NCBI GenBank assembly: GCA_036276195.1
Contig: DATBED010000103.1
Coordinates: 1-33,819 of the forward strand
Direction of reading: 5' to 3'
Length of the DNA: 33,819 nt
Origin: DATBED01 sp036276195
Lineage (GTDB): Bacteria; Patescibacteriota; Saccharimonadia; Saccharimonadales; UBA4665
Below, one piece after another: positions 16,464-22,305 of the stretch. The notes under the pieces are model-generated. The model had not been told where the DNA came from. It saw nothing but the letters and a program-made list of their open reading frames with translations, and did not search any database. The position numbers and the translations under genes are program-made. Position 1 is the stretch's first letter. Each line of letters starts with the position of its first letter.

Positions 16464-16598
16464 ATGGCTACATCAGACATCGCCACTAAAATTAACTGCC
16501 ACTTTGAACCATACATAACGCCCGAATTAGTACCTGTCTTGTGGCCTATGAACAGCCCAAACCACATCTCTGTTTCATTAAACAGATTACAAATCTGA
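16464..16598 (+). CDS. Possible small ORF, 44 codons, before pyrC
   Basis: ATG at 16464 opens a 44-codon frame (MATSDIATKI... ending LNRLQI) that closes with TGA five bases before pyrC. A TATAAT hexamer (16452-16457) ends 6 bases before the ATG, the same geometry as leaderless starts elsewhere in the window. Composition is A+T-rich like the preceding unknown gene. No family is recognised, and it could equally be a leader or chance. It fills most of the 153-base gap between the unknown gene and pyrC. Confidence 0.3.
   Translation: MATSDIATKINCHFEPYITPELVPVLWPMNSPNHISVSLNRLQI
16583..16597. repeat. Inverted repeat immediately upstream of pyrC
   Basis: CAGATT-ACA-AATCTG, six perfect base pairs per arm, ends 5 bases before the pyrC ATG. 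It could be an operator or a small hairpin masking the start. It overlaps the end of the possible 44-codon frame. Confidence 0.35.
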
Positions 16599-16602
16599 CG
16601 AG

Positions 16603-17655
16603 ATGAGTGAACTGATTACCCTGCCCGGCTTGATTGATCCGCACGTGCACTTGCGCGATCCTGGTCAAACCCACAAAGAAGACTTTTTCAGTGGCACGTC
16701 AGCGGCTCTGGCCGGCGGCTATACCACTGTGCTGGATATGCCCAATAACTCCGAGCCAATCACGACTTTGGAGAGGCTAGAAGCTAAACGGCAAATTGCC
16801 AGCCAAAAGGCCGTTAGTGATATTGGCTTCCATTTTGGCACGCTCGGCGATAATTTTGCCGAGTTTGCGCAAGTGATCGATCAAGTTATGGGCCTCAAAA
16901 TCTACCTAAATGTTACCACCGGGGGTTTTGTTATCGATAAAGACAAACTGCTGGCCATCTACGAGGCATGGCCCGGCATTAAGCCGATTTTGCTGCATGC
17001 CGAAGAGGATGTCTCCGACTTAGTTATGACCGTTTTGCGGGCCACCAAAAAACCGACCCATATGTGCCATGTGTCCAGCTCCAAAGAGCTGCAATTTGTC
17101 ATGGAGGCCAAAGATGCCGGCTTACCCATAACTTGCGGAGTCACACCGCACCATCTCTTTTTAACGGATGAAGACGCGGCTCGGTTAGGCCCTTATGGCC
17201 ACATGAAGCCGTTCTTAAAAAGTCAGGCCGAGCAAGACTTCCTATGGGATCACCTGGATTATGTCGATGTGATTGAGTCGGATCACGCGCCACATACCAA
17301 GGTGGAAAAGAACAGTGACAATCCGCCTTTTGGCGTGCCGGGGCTGGAAACGACCCTTCCTTTAATGCTGACTGCCGAAGCCGAAGGCAAACTGACTAGA
17401 CGGCAATTGCTTGAGCGCCTGCACTATAATCCGGCTCGTATTTTTAACCTGCTAACTGATGATGCGACTCATATCGAAGTCGACATGACTGAATACGAGG
17501 TAAAGAACGAAGATCTGTTGACTAAAGCCGGCTGGAGCCCGTTTGCCGGCCGCCGAGTGGTTGGTAAGGTCAAAAAGGTAGTTCTGCGCGGCCAAACGGT
17601 ATTCGAAAATGGCCGGGTACTGGCCACGCCCGGCAGCGGCCGCATTTTAGCTTAA
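16603..17655 (+). CDS. pyrC: Dihydroorotase, CAD-type
   Basis: Zinc amidohydrolase closing carbamoyl aspartate to dihydroorotate. Of 350 residues, the metal ligands are visible: His14 and His16 in DPHVHLRDPG, Lys99 in MGLKIYLN (the carboxylated bridging lysine), His132 in LLHAEE, His156 in CHVSSS, and Asp227 in ESDHAPHT. The protein starts almost directly at the first metal motif. It ends with WSPFAGRRVVGKVKKVVLRG and a PGSGR tail, a layout that matches the dihydroorotase domain of animal CAD rather than Escherichia coli PyrC. Such short type I enzymes can need a carbamoyltransferase partner for stability. Start at ATG 16603; no strong Shine-Dalgarno. It overlaps the convergent arginase stop by 4 bases. 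Confidence 0.95.
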   Translation: MSELITLPGLIDPHVHLRDPGQTHKEDFFSGTSAALAGGYTTVLDMPNNSEPITTLERLEAKRQIASQKAVSDIGFHFGTLGDNFAEFAQVIDQVMGLKIYLNVTTGGFVIDKDKLLAIYEAWPGIKPILLHAEEDVSDLVMTVLRATKKPTHMCHVSSSKELQFVMEAKDAGLPITCGVTPHHLFLTDEDAARLGPYGHMKPFLKSQAEQDFLWDHLDYVDVIESDHAPHTKVEKNSDNPPFGVPGLETTLPLMLTAEAEGKLTRRQLLERLHYNPARIFNLLTDDATHIEVDMTEYEVKNEDLLTKAGWSPFAGRRVVGKVKKVVLRGQTVFENGRVLATPGSGRILA

Positions 17656-18599
17656 CCGATCGTGTTTTTTTCCATATAGCCGGTGTACCAGCTGTAGTTT
17701 TTGCCGAAGAATTTGGCGATCAGCTCAATGCCCAGCTCGGCCGTTTTGTAGTCGATATCTTGCAGCGGGTTGTACTCCACTACGTCTATGCCGATCACAT
17801 TACATTTTTCACCTACGTACTCAGCCAGTGTGGCAATCTCGCGGTAACTGAGGCCTTTGGCGTTAGGCATGCCGGCACCCGGTGCGTAAATCTGGTCAAT
17901 TGAATCGAGGTCTAGACTAACCCAAATATTAGGCACACGATCAGCTAGTTGATCGATCATTTTGAGTACCGGCGACAAATTATGGCTAAGCAGATCAAAC
18001 AGCGTGAAAACCGGCAGCTGCTCGCGGGCAATCAGTTCCAGCTCGGCGGCATCAAAGTCGCTGCCACCTATATGAAGTAGGTTTCCTTTGGCTATTTTAG
18101 TGGTTTCCGCGTGCAGGTCTTTTAGCGGTTCGGCGCCAAAGCCCATAAGGGAGGCCAGGTGCATGCCGTGTACGTTACCACTTAAGGTAGTTTCTTCGGT
18201 ATTCATGTCGCCATGAGCGTCGAAGTAAATTAGGCCAAGCTGGCCGTTAAGAGCTACTGACGCGCCGCTGACGGCGCCAAGGTTAATCGAGTGGTCGCCA
18301 CCTAGCACAATCAATTTACGGTCGTCTTGAATGGTCTGCTCGGTTTTGGCCGCCACTTCTCTGTTAACCCGCAGAATTTCGTCTAGATAATGCATGCGGG
18401 GATTACCTGGCTCAAGCTTAGCCCGATCTCTACACTCCACATCTCCCAGATCGTTAATTTGAAAACCGGCGTGTTCCAGTTTGGCCACGACGTTCTGGTA
18501 ACGAAAGGCTTGTGGACCGATGTCGACACCCAAATTTTCGGCACCCAAGTCGAGCGGCACCCCTAGCAAAGATACGTTAGTTGAGTCGGAATCAGGCAT
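17652..18599 (-). CDS. Arginase (ureohydrolase family)
   Basis: Mn-dependent hydrolase releasing urea from arginine, or from a related guanidino compound. The 315-residue protein has all family motifs: GGDHS (100-104, ligand His103), DAHGD (127-131), and SLDLD (228-232, ligands Asp230 and Asp232). The substrate-side GNVHGMHLASLMG (141-153) and the opening GVPLDLGAENLGVDIGP are of arginase rather than agmatinase type. After SLDLDSID the usual Pro is Gln236. Arginase would turn arginine into ornithine and urea; how that serves a nucleotide-centred locus is unknown. A TGATATAAT extended -10 lies 6 bases before the ATG, so the mRNA is probably leaderless. It is divergent from the LOG-like gene. 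Confidence 0.88.
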   Translation of the reverse strand: MPDSDSTNVSLLGVPLDLGAENLGVDIGPQAFRYQNVVAKLEHAGFQINDLGDVECRDRAKLEPGNPRMHYLDEILRVNREVAAKTEQTIQDDRKLIVLGGDHSINLGAVSGASVALNGQLGLIYFDAHGDMNTEETTLSGNVHGMHLASLMGFGAEPLKDLHAETTKIAKGNLLHIGGSDFDAAELELIAREQLPVFTLFDLLSHNLSPVLKMIDQLADRVPNIWVSLDLDSIDQIYAPGAGMPNAKGLSYREIATLAEYVGEKCNVIGIDVVEYNPLQDIDYKTAELGIELIAKFFGKNYSWYTGYMEKNTIG

Positions 18600-18605
18600 A
18601 TAAAA

Positions 18606-18634
18606 ATTATATCACCTAGCCAATAAGGTATTAT
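18606..18634. promoter_or_regulatory. Back-to-back leaderless promoters of arginase and the LOG-like gene
   Basis: Minus strand: extended -10 TGATATAAT (18614-18606), six bases before the arginase ATG. Plus strand: -10 TATTAT (18629-18634), seven bases before the ATG at 18642. The whole intergenic region is 42 bases, so the two polymerase sites overlap and probably compete. AGGA before the plus-strand ATG is only 2 bases away, too close for a Shine-Dalgarno. Confidence 0.5.
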
Positions 18635-18641
18635 TAGGATT

Positions 18642-19223
18642 ATGAAATACAAGATTGGAGTTTACGGCTCGGCCGCCGGCGACATGACGGCAGCCAGTGA
18701 GAAAGCGAAAGAGTTGGGCCGAGTTTTGGGTAACTATGCTGACTCTATAATTATTTTAACCGGCGCCACCAGCGGCTTGCCTGATTTGATTGCCAGCGAA
18801 GCGGCGGCTAAAGGCGTGGAAGTTTGGGGCTATGCCCACACGCTTGACGAGGCCAGTTGGCATAAGGCTCATCCAGACAACGACATTTCAATTTACCAGA
18901 AGATAATTTATGTGCCAACCAGCTATCCTCTCGCTAAAAATAAGCACGAGTCTCAGAAGTACCGCAACGTAATCTCGACCGCCAACTGCGACGCCGGCAT
19001 TTTCGTGTCCGGCCGTTGGGGCACGCTGAACGAATTTACCAATCTTATAGATTTTCAGAAGTCTGCGGGCGTACTGACCGGCACCGGCGGCATCGCCGAC
19101 GAGCTACCTGCCCTCACCCAAAAAATCCACAAAGCAGGCCAAGGCGCCGTCATTTTCGACGACAACCCCAAGAAACTGGTCGAAAAGCTGCTAGCGGACT
19201 TGGAATCTAAAAAGCCAGCTTGA
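18642..19223 (+). CDS. LOG/SLOG-family nucleotide-binding protein (TIGR00725-like)
   Basis: A 193-residue Rossmann-like protein. It begins KIGVYGSAAG, has LTGATSGLPDLIASEAA (39-55), and carries the family signature FVSGRWGTLNEF (121-132), equivalent to PGGxGTxxE of the LOG/lysine decarboxylase-like superfamily. LOG enzymes cut nucleoside monophosphates to base plus ribose phosphate, while other SLOG members only bind nucleotides. A role in nucleotide salvage or sensing would suit this locus but is inference. Glu131 of the GTxxE motif is kept and the Arg-Trp before GT is unusual. It shares the 42-base divergent region with arginase and ends before a strong bidirectional terminator. Confidence 0.72.
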   Translation: MKYKIGVYGSAAGDMTAASEKAKELGRVLGNYADSIIILTGATSGLPDLIASEAAAKGVEVWGYAHTLDEASWHKAHPDNDISIYQKIIYVPTSYPLAKNKHESQKYRNVISTANCDAGIFVSGRWGTLNEFTNLIDFQKSAGVLTGTGGIADELPALTQKIHKAGQGAVIFDDNPKKLVEKLLADLESKKPA

Positions 19224-19269
19224 CAGATTATCTACCCATGCGATAATGAAATTACAAACGGCTTCGGCC

Positions 19270-19710
19270 TCACCCCCGCTCAGTGCGGGGGTATAATATT
19301 TTAGAGGGATGTCCACTTTTTTCTAGTAACAATTTAGTCATTGCTAGTTTTATCTCCTGGAAGTCATGCATACTAACAGTGCTCATCTTATCGAGTAGTC
19401 GCTTAGCGTCATAATCGCGCATATGTGATAGCAGAACTGTGTTTTTAACCCCTTTCACATTTAATATTCGATAATATCTGCCACTTTTTAAGCTGGTTGA
19501 CAAAGGCAGCGCGTAGAATAAGCAATTATTGAACTTCTTAATAATCAAAACGGGACGAGCAAAATATGACCCTTTACCATATTCTTCGTCGCCTATGTTT
19601 TGACCTATGGCAGCCCACCAAACCTCACGCTCATGAAAGAAAGGGCGTTCGGCTTCATTATGAAGAAGAGTTTTTCTAAAATGCCACTTAGCAAAGTCGT
19701 TCGAAGACAT
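19270..19710 (-). CDS. PemK/MazF-like toxin-family protein, no visible antitoxin
   Basis: A 146-residue protein with the PemK-like barrel pattern: REVWWAAIGQNIGDE (28-42), then YFARPVLIIKKF (49-60), then YALPLSTSLKSGRYY (66-80). A strand follows with VLLSHMRDYDAKRLLDKMS (92-110), and a C-terminal helix. Family members are mRNA endoribonucleases of type II toxin-antitoxin pairs. No partner is visible: only 52 bases separate its start from pyrD and the downstream neighbour faces it, so it may be an orphan or a domesticated protein. The -10 TATAAT (19722-19717) is 6 bases before the ATG, suggesting a leaderless mRNA. The last codons (PRTERG) are formed by the terminator hairpin. Composition is A+T-richer than the pyr genes. 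Confidence 0.72.
   Translation of the reverse strand: MSSNDFAKWHFRKTLLHNEAERPFFHEREVWWAAIGQNIGDEEYGKGSYFARPVLIIKKFNNCLFYALPLSTSLKSGRYYRILNVKGVKNTVLLSHMRDYDAKRLLDKMSTVSMHDFQEIKLAMTKLLLEKSGHPSKILYPRTERG
19272..19292. terminator. Bidirectional terminator between LOG-like and PemK-like genes
   Basis: ACCCCCGC-TCAGT-GCGGGGGT gives an 8-bp, mostly G-C stem, followed on the plus strand by ATAATATTTT. It serves the LOG-like gene on the plus strand and lies within the last codons of the PemK-like gene on the minus strand. The small GGC-TTCG-GCC hairpin just before it (19260-19269) may add to it. Confidence 0.7.
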
Positions 19711-19716
19711 TGCATG

Positions 19717-19722
19717 ATTATA
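19717..19722 (-). promoter_or_regulatory. -10 of the leaderless PemK-like gene
   Basis: Perfect TATAAT on the minus strand, six bases before the ATG at 19710. No convincing -35. A TAATCATTA site (19753-19761) lies about 30 bases upstream. Confidence 0.5.
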
Positions 19723-19752
19723 GGCCTGACCTTAGACATACCCATAGAAAGT

Positions 19753-19761
19753 TAATGATTA
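19753..19761. promoter_or_regulatory. TAATGATTA site (copy 2 of 3)
   Basis: TAATGATTA followed by TTT, as in the copy at 14083. It lies in the 52-base gap between pyrD and the PemK-like gene, upstream of the latter's promoter. Confidence 0.3.
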
Positions 19762-19762
19762 T

Positions 19763-20830
19763 TTAATCTTTGAGGGATTGTTTGATTTCGGTGGCGAGAT
19801 TTGGGTTCCATATGGCGCCGGTTACGGACATGACGATGTCGGCACCGGCTGCGCGGTATTCCTGAAAGTCATCTGCCTTTAACACCCCGCCCATACCTAT
19901 AATCTTATATTGGTAACCAAACTCTTGACGTAAGTTGGCGAGCTCTTGCACCATTCCCAAACCGGCTTTCTTAATTGGGGCGCCGCTGATGCCAGCTGTT
20001 GGTCGCCCTGGAAAGACCTCATGCCCTGATTGGTCTACTACTGCAACCGGGATGGTGTTTATTGCCGTAATTCCATCCACCAGGCCGCCGACACTTTTAA
20101 CCAGCTTCCTAAGTTGTTGTTTATCTGTAAAGTAGGCAATTTTAATTAAAAATTTTAAGCTCGGATTGGCCTCTCGGACTGCCGTAACTATGCGAGTGGT
20201 GATATCCGTGTCAAAGCAAGCCAACACTTTTTCACCCTCGTTCGGGCAAGCTAAGTTGATCTCTATTATCGGATCGCCGGTTTCGTGAATCAGCTCTATG
20301 CCACGCACATGATCTTGCACGAAAGCTTCTCGCCCTTTGCCTCGGGCTGTTCCCTGCAAGCTGACCAAGAGCGCTTGGCCTTTTTGGAGTAGCTTATAAC
20401 TATCACGTAAGTACGGCTGCCATTCGCTTGGAGGGCCGGTCGGAATACCGAATGAATTGGCAACGGCCAGTCGGTCTTCATATTTTTCGGCTACTTTTAC
20501 GGCTGTGGTAGAATCTGGATTTAAAGTGCCATTTATCTGGACTGGTCGTACTTGCGGGTAAAGATTAAGTGGAAATACATCCGTGCGCACATTTTTGAGG
20601 GTGACAATGTCAAAGCCTTTATCCAGAGCGGCCTTAATAAAGCGGGGGTTTGGCAGCGGGCCGGCTCCGATTCCGAAAGGGCTATAAACCGGCGTACCAA
20701 AGAAGTCGTATTGCGGTTCGCCTTCATTTTTATAAGTCTTAGTAATTTTGGCATAATCGCCAAAAGGTCCTCTGGCTTTATTCTCTTCAAAATCTAGCTG
20801 ATCGTCATAAAGCTGGACTTGTTGAATCAT
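19763..20830 (-). CDS. pyrD: Dihydroorotate dehydrogenase, class 1-like
   Basis: FMN enzyme oxidising dihydroorotate to orotate. From ATG 20830 it has 355 residues. The catalytic base is Cys195 in EINLACPNEG (class 1; class 2 enzymes have Ser), FMN-phosphate motifs are GMGGVLKADDFQEYRAAGAD and SVTGAIWNP, and the opening core is TPVYSPFGIGAGPLPNP. No membrane anchor is present, as expected for class 1. No pyrK electron-transfer subunit lies nearby, so a 1A-like (fumarate) or other acceptor is possible. Start choice: a longer frame runs back to a TTG at 21043 through the divergent pyrF, and its extra residues are low-complexity antisense. ATG 20830, with GGGGAG three bases upstream, starts at MIQQVQLYDD. 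The pyrF start is only 37 bases away. Confidence 0.92.
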   Translation of the reverse strand: MIQQVQLYDDQLDFEENKARGPFGDYAKITKTYKNEGEPQYDFFGTPVYSPFGIGAGPLPNPRFIKAALDKGFDIVTLKNVRTDVFPLNLYPQVRPVQINGTLNPDSTTAVKVAEKYEDRLAVANSFGIPTGPPSEWQPYLRDSYKLLQKGQALLVSLQGTARGKGREAFVQDHVRGIELIHETGDPIIEINLACPNEGEKVLACFDTDITTRIVTAVREANPSLKFLIKIAYFTDKQQLRKLVKSVGGLVDGITAINTIPVAVVDQSGHEVFPGRPTAGISGAPIKKAGLGMVQELANLRQEFGYQYKIIGMGGVLKADDFQEYRAAGADIVMSVTGAIWNPNLATEIKQSLKD

Positions 20831-20853
20831 TTGCTCCCCATCTGCTAACAGGA

Positions 20854-20859
20854 TATCAT
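20854..20859 (+). promoter_or_regulatory. Possible -10 of pyrF in the pyrD/pyrF divergent gap
   Basis: TATCAT ends 5 bases before a GTG (20865) and 8 bases before the ATG (20868) of pyrF, so transcription would start almost on the start codon. The whole gap is 37 bases and must also hold the pyrD start signals. Confidence 0.3.
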
Positions 20860-20867
20860 GTAGCGTG

Positions 20868-21695
20868 ATGGGGTTTCTAGACAAATTGGCGGGGGCTTGG
20901 GAGAAGAACGATTCTCTGCTCTGTGTCGGGCTCGATCCGGATATGGCCAAACTGCCGCCGCATTTGCAGACTGTTGACTCGCCGTATTTTACCTTTAATA
21001 AAGAGATCATTGACGCCACGGCCGACCTGGTTTGCGCCTTCAAACCAAACTCGGCCTTTTACGAGGCCCGCGGCGCGGCCGGCATTGAAGAACTAAACCT
21101 GACCTGCGAATATATTCGTGAAAACCACCCTGATATACCGATAATCCTCGACTTTAAGCGCGGCGATATTGGCAACACGAATAATTACTACGCTACCTTC
21201 GCTTTCGACTACCTTGGCGTTGATGCGGTGACTGTGCAGCCTTGGGCCGGCCACGAATCTTTACAACTCTTCCTCGATTATAAAGACAAAGGCATCATCG
21301 TTTTGGACCGGACTTCTAATAGTGGATCGGGCGAGTTCCAGGATTTGCTGGTCGACGGCCAAAAACTTTACCTGAAAGTCGCCCAAAATGTTAAAAATGA
21401 ATGGAATGCCAACGGCAATTGCCAATTAGTGGTCGGCGCTACTTACCCTAAAGAAATGACCGAAATTCGCCAGTTGATGGGAGATGAAATGGTATTTTTG
21501 GTACCGGGCTTGGGCGCCCAAGGGGGCGAGGCTGGTGACTTCGTGAAAGCCGGCGTCAATTCAAGAGGCAACGGCTTAATCATTAATTCGTCGCGCGCTA
21601 TTTTGTACGCTTCCAGCGGCCCGAACTTTGCCGAAGTGGCCCGCGCCGAAGCCATCAAAGCCCGCGCCGAAATTAATAAGTATAGAGGAGAATAG
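20868..21695 (+). CDS. pyrF: Orotidine 5'-phosphate decarboxylase (type 2 subfamily)
   Basis: Last step to UMP. From ATG 20868 the protein has 275 residues, the longer subfamily known from actinobacteria and myxobacteria rather than the about 230-residue Escherichia coli form. Active-site segment ILDFKRGDIGNT carries the Asp-Lys-Asp catalytic residues (Asp95, Lys97 and Asp100 from this start). CVGLDPDMAKLP near the N terminus and VTVQPWAGHESLQ, IIVLDRTSNSGSGEFQDL and VPGLGAQGG are further family stretches. A GTG three bases upstream (20865) is an alternative start. pyrE follows after a single base, so the two final UMP enzymes are coupled, like the fused UMP synthase of animals but as separate proteins in the opposite order. 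Confidence 0.95.
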   Translation: MGFLDKLAGAWEKNDSLLCVGLDPDMAKLPPHLQTVDSPYFTFNKEIIDATADLVCAFKPNSAFYEARGAAGIEELNLTCEYIRENHPDIPIILDFKRGDIGNTNNYYATFAFDYLGVDAVTVQPWAGHESLQLFLDYKDKGIIVLDRTSNSGSGEFQDLLVDGQKLYLKVAQNVKNEWNANGNCQLVVGATYPKEMTEIRQLMGDEMVFLVPGLGAQGGEAGDFVKAGVNSRGNGLIINSSRAILYASSGPNFAEVARAEAIKARAEINKYRGE

Positions 21696-21696
21696 C

Positions 21697-22305
21697 ATGG
21701 CAACCGCAGCGCAAAAACGCGAACTGGCACTAGACTTACATAAGATTGGCGCCCTTAAATTTGGCGATTTCACCTTTAAAAGCGGCATTGTCAGCCCGAT
21801 GTATCTGGACTTGCGCCTCTTTATCAGCTATCCAAAGATTTTCAAAAAGGCTATTCGGTTATATGTTGAACAGCTGGAAGGACTTAAATATGATCGTTTG
21901 GCCGGCGTGGCCTACGCCGCCCTGCCAATTGCCGGAGCGATAAGTCTGGAGGTAGAAAAGCCTTGGATTTTTATGCGCAAAGAGGGACTACAGAAAGACC
22001 ATGGCCTGAAAAAAGCCGTCGAGGGCGAATTTAAAAGTGGCGAAACAGTCGTAATGATTGAAGACCTAGTTACCAAGGCCACTTCGTTGTTACAGGCTAT
22101 AACGGCTATGAAAAGCCACGACCTGGTTATTAAAGACGCCGTGGTGTTGCTTGATTACGACATGGGTGGCCAAGATAACTTAGCGGCCGAGGGCTACAAC
22201 CTGCACGCTTTTATGACGGTACGCGAAGTGGCTGATATCATGCACGCCGAGGGCAAAATCGACGACGCCAAGTACGCCCAGTGTCTCGAATTCCTTAAAT
22301 CCTAG
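21697..22305 (+). CDS. pyrE: Orotate phosphoribosyltransferase
   Basis: Transfers ribose phosphate from PRPP to orotate. From ATG 21697 (GAGGAG six bases upstream) it has 202 residues. Seen: LKFGDFTFKSGIVSPMYLDLR (20-40), the mobile catalytic loop RKEGLQKDHG (94-103), and the PRPP loop MIEDLVTKATS (120-130). The loop is unusual: the family normally has a Gly after Thr (VEDVxTTGxS or VDDVITAGTA), while here Lys127-Ala128 replace it. The KFGxFTxKSGxxSPxYxDLR opening and LLDYDMGGQDNLAAEGYNLH tail resemble the animal UMP synthase domain. An earlier in-frame ATG (21628) lies inside pyrF and is rejected. The stop overlaps the convergent purL stop (CTAG). Confidence 0.92.
   Translation: MATAAQKRELALDLHKIGALKFGDFTFKSGIVSPMYLDLRLFISYPKIFKKAIRLYVEQLEGLKYDRLAGVAYAALPIAGAISLEVEKPWIFMRKEGLQKDHGLKKAVEGEFKSGETVVMIEDLVTKATSLLQAITAMKSHDLVIKDAVVLLDYDMGGQDNLAAEGYNLHAFMTVREVADIMHAEGKIDDAKYAQCLEFLKS

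Noticed and set aside
19763..21043. pyrD frame extended to TTG 21043
   Set aside because: The extra 71 codons run antisense through pyrF and show no family similarity; ATG 20830 opens the recognisable protein with a purine-rich site just upstream.
21628..22305. pyrE start at ATG 21628
   Set aside because: It lies inside pyrF; ATG 21697 has GAGGAG six bases upstream and begins where orotate phosphoribosyltransferases begin.
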